Below, piece after piece: positions 1-5,728 of a stretch of 12,168 nt of DNA. Each line of letters begins with the position of its first letter. Within the stretch, counting starts at the first letter, position 1. Made by a program: the position numbers and the translations under genes. The DNA is taken from the NCBI GenBank assembly GCA_913050645.1, contig CAJXAG010000032.1, positions 1 through 12,168 on the forward strand. Reading direction: 5' to 3'. The notes under the pieces are model-generated. The model was not told where the DNA came from. It did no database searches and saw only the letters and a program-made list of their open reading frames with translations. Origin of the DNA: an uncultured bacterium (GTDB lineage Bacteria > Patescibacteriota > Minisyncoccia > Phycocordibacterales > UBA918).

Positions 1-613
1 CGTCAATTTCTTCAAGTGATTTTTTTAGTGCATGTGGTCGGGTAAACCCACCATCAACATACCGAATATCATTAAAGGTCACCACGTCTGATGAAATATT
101 AGGCATCAGAATTGAGGCTTGGATAGCAGTTAACAATTCCTCACCGTCAGTAGGATGCAGTAGGGTTGGTTGCCCCGTTTCAAAATCTGCAACTGCAATA
201 TAGAGATTAGTTGGTGAAGTGAATACTTTCTCTACCTGTAACCCTTTACCAGTTACACCTCGCAACACCGCCGAAAAATAAAAGGTATCAACTTGATTCC
301 AGATACGCCACGGGTTAATAAACTTCCGTGCGCAGCACTCTTCCCAAACCAGACTCGCACCTACTTTTACATCGCCCGTTACAAAATACGCGGCAGACGG
401 TGCGCCAGAAGAAACACCAACGATACTATCAAAAACATCAGTGTAGCCGAGCTCCTCAAGTGCCAGACCAGCACCAACACCATAGGAACCCTTCATCAAG
501 CCGCCGTCAACAAAAAGCATTGGGCGAATGTGTCCATGCTTCTCTCCAGCATCCATCAATCGTTTCTTTTCCTTGATGGCTTTAATAACTCCCTGATCTC
601 CTTCAAAAATCAT
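1..613 (-). CDS. Patatin-like phospholipase (partial, C-terminus beyond left edge)
   Basis: An open frame runs on the minus strand from ATG at 613 to the window edge (204 codons, no stop). It carries the whole patatin catalytic core. Residues 36-42 (DGGLMKG) are the glycine-rich oxyanion loop, residues 66-70 (GVSSG) are the GxSxG nucleophile elbow with Ser68, and residues 187-189 (DGG) hold the catalytic Asp187, preceded by the usual ASILMP segment. Patatin-family enzymes are Ser-Asp dyad lipid acyl hydrolases that release fatty acids from phospholipids. No signal peptide is visible, so it is probably cytoplasmic or delivered another way. There is no Shine-Dalgarno sequence; a -10-like TACTAT lies about 15 bases before the ATG, so the leader would be very short. 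It diverges from a phospholipase A2-like gene. Family call is firm; substrate is unknown. Confidence 0.87.
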   Translation of the reverse strand, partial: MIFEGDQGVIKAIKEKKRLMDAGEKHGHIRPMLFVDGGLMKGSYGVGAGLALEELGYTDVFDSIVGVSSGAPSAAYFVTGDVKVGASLVWEECCARKFINPWRIWNQVDTFYFSAVLRGVTGKGLQVEKVFTSPTNLYIAVADFETGQPTLLHPTDGEELLTAIQASILMPNISSDVVTFNDIRYVDGGFTRPHALKKSLEEID

Positions 614-648
614 ATGTAATATCAAAATATAGTATCATGTATGCACGT
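614..648. promoter_or_regulatory. Divergent overlapping -10 region between two phospholipase-like genes
   Basis: The short gap holds TATAGT (628-633, plus strand), while the same bases read TACTAT on the minus strand (634-629). Each lies about 10-16 bases from the start codon of its own gene. If both are used, the two -10 boxes overlap almost completely, so polymerase could serve only one direction at a time. No convincing -35 box is seen on either side. Confidence 0.4.
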
Positions 649-1059
649 ATGAAATGGATTATACTTCTCTTTATGGTCACTGCCTTTGCAATAACTGCTG
701 AACGTGTTTTTGTACCAGAAACAACACAAGACATGAAGGATGCAGCACGTACATACGGAACAGACCAAGGAAAGGCGTTGCCACCACTACCTTTTGTGTA
801 CGATGGTTGCACTCTTTTCCCCGACAATCTACCTGGTCTTGATCTGACACAACCATGCTTCGAGCACGACATCGCCTACTGGCACGGTGGCACACAGGGA
901 GAAAGAAAAGAGGCTGATCGACGTCTTAAAGAGGCAGTCTCAGCGCAGGGCGTTTTTGGACAATTCATGCAGTTGCCTGTATATATAGGCGTGCGCCTCT
1001 TTGGTGATTCATTTTTGACACGCATGTTCAACGCACACTGGGGCTTCGGCTGGAAATAA
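637..1059 (+). CDS. Small secreted phospholipase A2-like protein
   Basis: 140 codons from ATG 637, or 136 from ATG 649. The later start fits better, because the -10-like TATAGT at 628-633 predicts transcription starting near 640. Counting from 649, residues 2-17 are a hydrophobic signal peptide or anchor. The centre has C70-x2-H73-D74-x2-Y77 followed by a GGT turn and an acidic/basic helix. This is the same arrangement as the CxxHDxxY active-site helix of phospholipase A2, where His is the general base and Asp binds calcium. C54 upstream could pair with C70 in a disulfide. Phospholipase A2 hydrolyses the sn-2 ester of phospholipids, usually outside the cell. The neighbouring divergent patatin gene supports a lipid role. 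Activity is inferred from the motif alone; it could instead be an inactive PLA2-fold protein. smpB starts 17 bases downstream. Confidence 0.62.
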   Translation: MYARMKWIILLFMVTAFAITAERVFVPETTQDMKDAARTYGTDQGKALPPLPFVYDGCTLFPDNLPGLDLTQPCFEHDIAYWHGGTQGERKEADRRLKEAVSAQGVFGQFMQLPVYIGVRLFGDSFLTRMFNAHWGFGWK

Positions 1060-1076
1060 GATACATTGTATACAAC

Positions 1077-1520
1077 ATGGCATACATACGAAACAAAAAA
1101 GTATCTTTTAATTACGAGATTCTCGAAACATTTGAAGCGGGGGCTGTTTTGTATGGCCATGAAGTTAAAGCTGTTCGTGCAGGTAAAGGCTCACTTGTGG
1201 GAAGCTACATTATTTTTCGGGACGGTGAAGCGTATCTGAAGGGTGCAACCATAACACCCTACCAGGAAAAAAATACGCACGAAAGCTACAACCAAGAGCG
1301 TGAACGAAAACTGCTCCTTTCAAAAAAAGAGATTACAAAAATAGAAAAGGAGCTCAATACTGCTGGCTTGACAGTGGTGCCAATATCATTGTATAATAAA
1401 AAGAGCAAAATTAAGCTTGAAATTGCGCTGGTACGTGGTAAAAAGAAGGAAGACAAGCGAGAGACGCTGAAGAAAAGGGATAGTAAACGAACCATTGAGC
1501 GTCTTCTCAAGCAGCGATAG
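1077..1520 (+). CDS. smpB: SsrA-binding protein SmpB
   Basis: 147 residues, normal SmpB length. SmpB binds the tRNA-like domain of tmRNA, carries it into the A site of stalled ribosomes and stands in for the missing anticodon arm. The sequence shows the family signature in order: N-x-K near the N-terminus, the Y-x-I-x3-F-EAG segment (residues 13-22), the L-x-GHEVKAVR strand (25-34), the GS-Y-hhhRDGEAYL barrel region (42-55) and the HESYNQERERKLLL motif (68-81). The basic C-terminal tail (about 120-147, KKKEDKRETLKKRDSKRT) normally becomes helical in the mRNA channel. No Shine-Dalgarno sequence precedes the start; the closest promoter-like element is TACATT at 1062-1067. Its RNA partner ssrA lies about 530 bases downstream on the same strand. 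Confidence 0.97.
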   Translation: MAYIRNKKVSFNYEILETFEAGAVLYGHEVKAVRAGKGSLVGSYIIFRDGEAYLKGATITPYQEKNTHESYNQERERKLLLSKKEITKIEKELNTAGLTVVPISLYNKKSKIKLEIALVRGKKKEDKRETLKKRDSKRTIERLLKQR

Positions 1521-1726
1521 TATTTTGACAAATGTCTTGAGTGAGCGTCGCACAAGTAAAAGTTACAACTTTCACTTGTATGACTGAATGAAAGACAATT
1601 TGACGTGCGTAAGCAGTCAAATGCAATAATTTTATTTTGGATATAGAAAGATGGTGTTCCCCACGAACATCGTCGCCGTGCATACGTGGGGTATGCACGG
1701 AACAAAAACAGAAAGAGGACAGTACC
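1521..1726 (+). promoter_or_regulatory. Highly structured leader RNA candidate (two hairpins and a potential H-type pseudoknot)
   Basis: Three strong foldable elements follow smpB. Hairpin A: 1552-1564 pairs with 1567-1579, 13 positions with one A-C mismatch. Hairpin B: 1598-1604 plus 1606-1608 pair with 1613-1622, one bulged G and a GUAA (GNRA) tetraloop. Element C: CCGTGCATA (1676-1684) pairs perfectly with TATGCACGG (1692-1700), and the intervening loop CGTGGGG (1685-1691) is the exact complement of CCCCACG (1659-1665), giving an H-type pseudoknot. A Shine-Dalgarno sequence and the ATG at 1727 follow 13 to 27 bases later. A TTGACA lies at 1525-1530 without a good -10 partner. This could be a cis-regulatory leader or riboswitch-like RNA, or part of a separate small RNA. 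No known class is recognised. Confidence 0.5.
1714..1719 (+). promoter_or_regulatory. Strong Shine-Dalgarno sequence
   Basis: AGAGGA ends eight bases before the ATG at 1727 and fixes that start in preference to the upstream in-frame TTG at 1637, which would translate through the pseudoknot. It is the best ribosome binding site on the plus strand; neighbouring genes mostly lack one. Confidence 0.65.
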
Positions 1727-1930
1727 ATGACGACTGTGTCGAGAATGACCCGGGAATATGCATGCCATCTAGATGCGCTGGCTGACAACGCAATAGAGCC
1801 TGACAAGCTCATAAAGGAAGCTCAGGCGGACCCTGGCCACACGGATCTGCGGCTGCCGGAAACTGCAGCACGTCACGAACCGGGTGATCTTCCCGATCCT
1901 GACACACTGGAGCAAGCATTGCGCTCCTAA
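1727..1930 (+). CDS. Hypothetical 67-residue acidic protein
   Basis: 67 codons from ATG 1727. I do not recognise the family. The product is soluble-looking, with no membrane segment or signal peptide. Residues 1-37 could be helical (a Thr/Ser/Arg-rich start, then HLDALADNAIEPDKLIKEAQ). The C-terminal half is rich in Asp, Glu and Pro (PGDLPDPDTLEQAL) and probably extended. One cysteine (position 13). Codons are visibly richer in G/C-ending forms (GCG, CTG, GAC, CGG, CCG) than those of smpB or secDF next door, which hints at a different origin or strong expression. It has its own structured leader, a strong ribosome binding site and a hairpin 10 bases after the stop, so it looks like an independent unit set between smpB and ssrA. 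A role in trans-translation is only a location-based guess. Confidence 0.55.
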   Translation: MTTVSRMTREYACHLDALADNAIEPDKLIKEAQADPGHTDLRLPETAARHEPGDLPDPDTLEQALRS

Positions 1931-1940
1931 CCACAAAACC

Positions 1941-1977
1941 GCGAACGGCATTGAGCAGTTTAATCGCTGCCGTTCGC
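1941..1977 (+). terminator. Hairpin after the 67-residue gene
   Basis: GCGAACGGCA (1941-1950) pairs perfectly with TGCCGTTCGC (1968-1977), ten base pairs with a 17-base loop. The following ACCATCTTTCTGT is only weakly T-rich, so it may be an inefficient terminator or a 3' stability element. Confidence 0.45.
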
Positions 1978-2013
1978 ACCATCTTTCTGTATCTAAACCA
2001 TACGTACATACTT

Positions 2014-2050
2014 CCCCACTTTCAATTGATTTCATCAATTGAAAGTGGGG
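2014..2050 (+). repeat. Perfect inverted repeat overlapping the 5' end of tmRNA
   Basis: CCCCACTTTCAATTGA (2014-2029) is the exact reverse complement of 2035-2050. T2030-A2034 adds a 17th pair, leaving a TTC loop. The 3' arm contains three of the four G residues (2048-2050) that open the tmRNA acceptor stem. No T-run follows on either strand, so it is not a standard terminator. It may be a leader fold of the tmRNA precursor or a processing signal. Confidence 0.75.
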
Positions 2051-2445
2051 GATGCCAGGCATCGACGGTTGATGTTTGTTACTGTGTGCAGTGTCGAAGT
2101 TGAATACTGTCTTCGTTAAAGGGTATTCGCATTTACGTGCTAAGAATAACGTAAAAAGTCCTTACTTTACTGCTAAGGATTTCGCTCCCGCGTTCGCGTA
2201 GTCTTACTACCAGCGCCGAGGCGACATCACTTCACTTGAGTTCTCATAGAATGAAGCTGGTGTAATAAACATGAGAATATATTTTAGTCTGCGTTTCTAG
2301 GATTAAAACGAACTTCTTGGAAATCGAACAGGTAACGTCTCGTCATATCTTTAGTTACTTGTTTTAAATCAAAGAATTGACTACACACTGTAGAATCACT
2401 TTTGACGCATCGATTCGGACGGGGTTTCGATTACCCCCATCTCCA
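2048..2445 (+). ncRNA. ssrA: Transfer-messenger RNA (tmRNA)
   Basis: One-piece tmRNA of about 398 bases that rescues stalled ribosomes together with SmpB. The acceptor stem is GGGGATG (2048-2054) with CATCTCC (2438-2444), closed by one G-U pair, and the discriminator A is at 2445. The next bases are CTA, so the CCA end is apparently not encoded and must be added. The 5' side has the conserved GGCATCGACGG block. The T arm is GGGGT-TTCGATT-ACCCC (2421-2437), five perfect pairs. The best reading frame starts at the resume codon GCT 2139 and ends at TAG 2199-2201, giving the 20-residue tag AKNNVKSPYFTAKDFAPAFA. The middle of the molecule should hold the usual pseudoknots, which I did not resolve fully. 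The two ends and the tag frame make the identity secure; the exact ends are inferred from the stems. Confidence 0.95.
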
Positions 2446-2450
2446 CTAAC

Positions 2451-2492
2451 AAAAAACACCCATTTAAATTGCAATTTAAATGGGTGTTTTTT
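2451..2492. terminator. Bidirectional intrinsic terminator (perfect palindrome)
   Basis: AAAAAACACCCATTTAAATT (2451-2470) and its exact complement (2473-2492) flank a GC centre, so the whole 42 bases are self-complementary. It ends in six T on both strands. On the plus strand it terminates ssrA, five bases after the discriminator base; on the minus strand it backs up the secDF-kinase operon. Confidence 0.85.
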
Positions 2493-2502
2493 GAGCCTGC
2501 TC

Positions 2503-2548
2503 AAAAGAATCACTGCTTTACTGCATACAGTAAAGCAGTGATTCTTTT
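2503..2548. terminator. Second bidirectional hairpin terminator
   Basis: A 21-base arm (2503-2523) pairs perfectly with 2528-2548 around a CATA loop, with TTTT at the 3' side on both strands. It is most likely the main terminator of the minus-strand operon. The ten bases between the two palindromes (GAGCCTGCTC, 2493-2502) form a further small inverted repeat. Confidence 0.75.
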
Positions 2549-2730
2549 CTCACAGGTCTACTAGTTACCCACAATGTCATCAAGTGAGCTTCCTGGGTGA
2601 GACCATCACTTATTAAGTTGTAGCAATGTGCCAACATGGCAAGACATGTTTCATCAGGAGTACCCTTCTTTATTAAGCCACAAAAAACTCCTTGAAAAAT
2701 AAGCTTCATATACCGCTTCAGTTTCTGCAT
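2518..2730 (-). CDS. Doubtful 70-codon ORF downstream of the kinase gene
   Basis: ATG 2730 to TAA 2518 would give a 70-residue protein with a basic start (MQKLKRYMKL), one moderately hydrophobic stretch (IFQGVFCGLI) and four cysteines. I recognise no family. It begins 27 bases after the kinase stop with no Shine-Dalgarno sequence. Its last nine codons and stop fall inside the perfect terminator stem at 2503-2548, which argues that the C-terminus is dictated by the terminator and not by protein selection. It may instead be the 3' untranslated end of the operon, a small RNA, or a genuine short gene. Apart from this ORF and the two palindromes I see nothing in 2446-2756. Confidence 0.28.
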   Translation of the reverse strand: MQKLKRYMKLIFQGVFCGLIKKGTPDETCLAMLAHCYNLISDGLTQEAHLMTLWVTSRPVRKESLLYCMQ

Positions 2731-2756
2731 ATTATTAGTGTATCACTGCTGCAAGA

Positions 2757-3311
2757 CTAGGTAGCGTACTTTTCCAAAAAAACATCTATTTGTGTATGGA
2801 GTTCCTCAAGTGTGCCTTCGTTGAGAATAGTATAGTCTGCTACCTCCATCACTTTTGCCTTTTGCATGCCCGATGGATTAGGGTCATTCATTTCTGCCGC
2901 TTCTTGAGCAGTAAATTTTTCAAAAGAAATATTATCAAGCGCAGTTCCTCGTGACTTATTTCGCTCATAACGAATCAGTGGGTCTGCATCAATCGCCAAC
3001 AAAAAACCGTCTTGTATCTTTATTTCTTCGGCCTCTCCCCAACTTCGAATCGACTCAATAATATAGTTCTCAACACCTTCTTCCTTAGCTGCCGCAACCG
3101 CTTTAGTAACCAAAAAACTAGAACCATGTTCTTCTCGCATACTGTTTGCAACAATGCGAGTATGATCTCGATCTACAGGCAGCCCTCGCTGTTCAATTTC
3201 TTCAATAATAAATGCCCGCGCTGAGTAGTGTCTATAACCCTTTTCTTTCACAAGGTATTCAACCACACTGCCTTTTCCTGCACCATCAGTCCCAGTGATC
3301 CCAATTAACAT
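2757..3311 (-). CDS. P-loop nucleotide kinase, dephospho-CoA kinase / UPF0200-like
   Basis: 184 residues from ATG 3311; a GTG at 3317 directly after the secF stop would add two residues. The Walker A loop GTDGAGKG is at residues 7-14, close to the N-terminus as in small nucleotide kinases. The strand and motif IIESIRSWGEAEEI (about 85-98) resembles the IDGIRSPAE segment of UPF0200/dephospho-CoA-kinase-like proteins, and RYERNKSRGT (about 114-123) is the lid-type arginine region. The end ADYTILNEGTLEEL matches the family's conserved C-terminal strand and helix. The reaction is presumably phosphate transfer from ATP to a nucleotide or CoA precursor in the cytoplasm; the acceptor cannot be read from the sequence. 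It is packed against secF, so it is co-transcribed with it, but no functional link to secretion is evident. Confidence 0.78.
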   Translation of the reverse strand: MLIGITGTDGAGKGSVVEYLVKEKGYRHYSARAFIIEEIEQRGLPVDRDHTRIVANSMREEHGSSFLVTKAVAAAKEEGVENYIIESIRSWGEAEEIKIQDGFLLAIDADPLIRYERNKSRGTALDNISFEKFTAQEAAEMNDPNPSGMQKAKVMEVADYTILNEGTLEELHTQIDVFLEKYAT

Positions 3312-3317
3312 ACCCAC

Positions 3318-4298
3318 TTACTTAGCTTCAGTCTCTTTTGCTGCCTTCCGTTCTGCCACAAAAACCAACAGTGGGTTTGCGATACAGATAGATGAGTATG
3401 TACCTGCAAGCACCCCCGCAATAAGCACAAGTGTAAAGGTGCGGGTAACTTCTCCACCAAAGAAATACAACGCACTAAGTGCAGCGAGTGTCGTAAGGGA
3501 CGTATTTATTGAACGCATGAGTGTTTGTGAAACTGCCTCACCCACAATTTCAGCAAACGGTTTCTGGAGTTTGTAGGTTATCTCTTCACGCTCGAGTCCA
3601 TCAGTACCAACAACCTTAGTCTTTTTCTCATGGCGATGTTTCATAAGGTTTTCCCGCACGCGGTCAAACACAACAATCGTGTCATTTACCGAATACCCCA
3701 GCACTGCCAACAGTGCCATGACAAACAACACGTCTGCCTCCATGCCGGCAAAGTACCCCAACAGTGCCATTACTGCAGTTGGCACCAGCACGTCATGCAA
3801 CAGTGCAAGGATAGTAATTCCACCATACATCCATGACCCTACCGGATACGAAACGCCAGCAAATGCAAACGCGACATAGAGAATAATAATCAATGACACT
3901 CCCACAATCGCCCACAACGCTTTATCTTTAAGTTCCTCCCCGATAACCGGACCGATTGACGTAAAGCGAGTGATCTCACCGCCTGTGCTTGCATCAGTAA
4001 GTACCCCACTGACACGAATCCGTTCCTCTTCAGTAAGGTCACGGGTGCGCAGGATAAATCCATCACGTCCTGCCTCGTCTTTTGTCTCCCGCAAGGAGTA
4101 CTGTCCAAGTCCCTGCGTATCAAGCGAGGTTTCAACGTACGCTTTTTCTGGCAGCTGCTCATAGGCAACCTCAGTGAGTGCACCACCGGTAAAATCAATA
4201 CCAAGTGGCAAACCAAGTGCAGCAATAATACCTACGGCAGCAAGCACTACCACCACTGCAATACCAAGGAATATTTTTCTATGTTGTATAAATGGCAT
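3318..4298 (-). CDS. secF: Protein translocase subunit SecF
   Basis: 326 residues. SecF pairs with SecD in the membrane and uses the proton gradient to pull exported proteins through SecYEG. Residues 9-30 are the first membrane helix, followed by the hallmark GIDFTGG (33-39), a periplasmic-type P1 domain (about 40-130) and five further hydrophobic helices. The helix-4 signature GYSVNDTIVVFDRVRENL holds the conserved Asp of the SecDF proton path. The segment QTLMRSINTSLTT precedes the last pair of helices. Start ATG 4298 lies one base after the secD stop, and the kinase gene follows directly, so translation is probably coupled. Length and motifs are normal for a separate SecF. Confidence 0.97.
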   Translation of the reverse strand: MPFIQHRKIFLGIAVVVVLAAVGIIAALGLPLGIDFTGGALTEVAYEQLPEKAYVETSLDTQGLGQYSLRETKDEAGRDGFILRTRDLTEEERIRVSGVLTDASTGGEITRFTSIGPVIGEELKDKALWAIVGVSLIIILYVAFAFAGVSYPVGSWMYGGITILALLHDVLVPTAVMALLGYFAGMEADVLFVMALLAVLGYSVNDTIVVFDRVRENLMKHRHEKKTKVVGTDGLEREEITYKLQKPFAEIVGEAVSQTLMRSINTSLTTLAALSALYFFGGEVTRTFTLVLIAGVLAGTYSSICIANPLLVFVAERKAAKETEAK

Positions 4299-4299
4299 A

Positions 4300-5697
4300 T
4301 TATTTCTTCACGATTAGACCACTGTTATAAAGTTTTGACAGAAGTGTACTTTTGTCGATCTGCGACTCAGGTAATGCGAGCAACAGTGTGCGTGTTACTA
4401 ATAGTGCTGAGAGCATTGAGACAACCACACCAAGGCCGAATACGAGGGCAAAACCTTTCACCAACGACGTACCAAACCAAAACAAGAGAATTGCTGAGAG
4501 GATACTGGTGACATTACCATCACGAATGGCTGACCAAGCACGTGCAAAGCCTACACGAGCTGCTTCATTACTCTTCTGACCACTACGATACTCTTCTTTC
4601 ATACGTTCAAACACGAGCACGTTTGCATCAACCGCCATACCAAGCGAGAGTACAAACCCAGCAAGCCCTGCAGCAGTGAGCGTCACAGGGATAAGCTTAA
4701 ATAGTGCAAGCATCACCGCCACATATCCCAACAAAGAAACACCTGCAACAAGTCCTGGCAGTCGGTACCACAGCACCATAAAGAGAATCACCAGGCTCAA
4801 ACCAAACACTCCTGCCTGCATCCCTTTTTGTAACACTTCTTCTCCAAGTGATGCGCCGACTGTCTGTGTGCTTGCGAGTTCAATCGGTACGGGCAGCGCA
4901 CCAAAGTTGAGATTCTTCGCTAACTCGCGTGCTTCTTCTGGCGTAAACCCACCTGAAATAATTGCGCGACCACCTACAATAGCTTCATTGATACGGGGTG
5001 AGGAAATCATTTCTCCATCGAGAAAGATAGCGAGGCTCTGTCCAGTGTGGTCACGTGTGATCGTTTCAAACAACGCTGCACCTTCAGCGTTAAATACAAT
5101 AGACACAATCGGTTCATTTGAGAGCTGCCCGCCATTACCACCCGCAAACTCAAGTGCTGCACTTGCAAGATAGCGGCCAGTGAGGCCAGTATCAATGAAT
5201 GGATCTTCAGGAAGCGGGACTGTTCCTGTTGCTGTAGTGGTGGCATAGCTATTAGCAAGAGCAATTTCATCAACCAGACGGAATTCCAACAGCGGTGTCT
5301 TACCAATCTCTTTTACCGCCTCTGACACATCGGTTACCCCTGGCAGCTCAACCACTAAACGTTCTACACGCTCATCTGAAACAAAGCTACTGCTTTCAAC
5401 CTGCACAATTGGTTCAGAAACACCAAAAATATTCACGCGGCGCTCGATGACGTCCCGCAATACATTCATCAAATCCCCCACTTCTTCGGGAGCTATTTTT
5501 GACACATCTGCTTCATACACCAAGTGTGAGCCTCCTGCCAGATCAAGACCAAGCTTAAATGGATACTTCGCCTCTTCGTTGACTGTATTGCTATATACAA
5601 AAAACCCTATAACGCCGATGAGTACCAGTACTGAAAACGCATGAAATCTACGGATAAATGTTTCAGAACCTCCCTCCTTTTCTTTCTCTTTGGACAT
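4300..5697 (-). CDS. secD: Protein translocase subunit SecD
   Basis: 465 residues, clearly shorter than the roughly 600 of Escherichia coli SecD; the reduction is in the periplasmic head region. A charged cytoplasmic start is followed by a membrane helix at about 19-36 and the signature LGLDLAGGSHL (49-59). The P1 base domain contains RDVIERRVNIFGVSEP and VVELPGV. The P4-like segment carries SIVFNAEGAALF and ends near the GGFTPEEARELAKNLNFGALPVP block just before the second helix. The C-terminal membrane bundle has GMAVDANVLVFERMKEE with the conserved Asp. It forms a heterodimer with SecF, encoded one base downstream. folD lies 31 bases upstream on the same strand. yajC is not present beside it. 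Confidence 0.97.
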   Translation of the reverse strand: MSKEKEKEGGSETFIRRFHAFSVLVLIGVIGFFVYSNTVNEEAKYPFKLGLDLAGGSHLVYEADVSKIAPEEVGDLMNVLRDVIERRVNIFGVSEPIVQVESSSFVSDERVERLVVELPGVTDVSEAVKEIGKTPLLEFRLVDEIALANSYATTTATGTVPLPEDPFIDTGLTGRYLASAALEFAGGNGGQLSNEPIVSIVFNAEGAALFETITRDHTGQSLAIFLDGEMISSPRINEAIVGGRAIISGGFTPEEARELAKNLNFGALPVPIELASTQTVGASLGEEVLQKGMQAGVFGLSLVILFMVLWYRLPGLVAGVSLLGYVAVMLALFKLIPVTLTAAGLAGFVLSLGMAVDANVLVFERMKEEYRSGQKSNEAARVGFARAWSAIRDGNVTSILSAILLFWFGTSLVKGFALVFGLGVVVSMLSALLVTRTLLLALPESQIDKSTLLSKLYNSGLIVKK

Positions 5698-5728
5698 AAA
5701 TATCTGCTATGGTACCACTTCTGTGTAC

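Noticed and set aside
293..619. Plus-strand 108-codon open frame (and the nested 82-codon frame at 328-576)
   Set aside because: Antisense shadow of the patatin gene, whose catalytic motifs are intact on the minus strand.
1637..1726. Upstream TTG start extending the 67-residue protein to 97
   Set aside because: The extension is coded by the pseudoknot region and has no ribosome binding site, whereas ATG 1727 has AGAGGA at good spacing.
1286..1768. 160-codon minus-strand frame
   Set aside because: It runs antisense through the conserved smpB C-terminal tail and the structured leader; its Ser/Phe/Leu/Arg-rich product is typical of antisense Lys/Glu codons.
2014..2050. Intrinsic terminator of the smpB-side transcript
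   Set aside because: The stem is perfect but neither strand carries a T-run after it, and its arm overlaps mature tmRNA.
2446..2756. tRNA or insertion-sequence remnant next to ssrA, a common integration site
   Set aside because: No cloverleaf, no duplicated tmRNA 3' end, and no integrase or transposase fragments; the repeats are explained as terminators.
4676..5173. 165-codon plus-strand frame
   Set aside because: Antisense to the conserved SecD membrane and P1 regions; low-complexity Ser/Thr/Pro-rich product.
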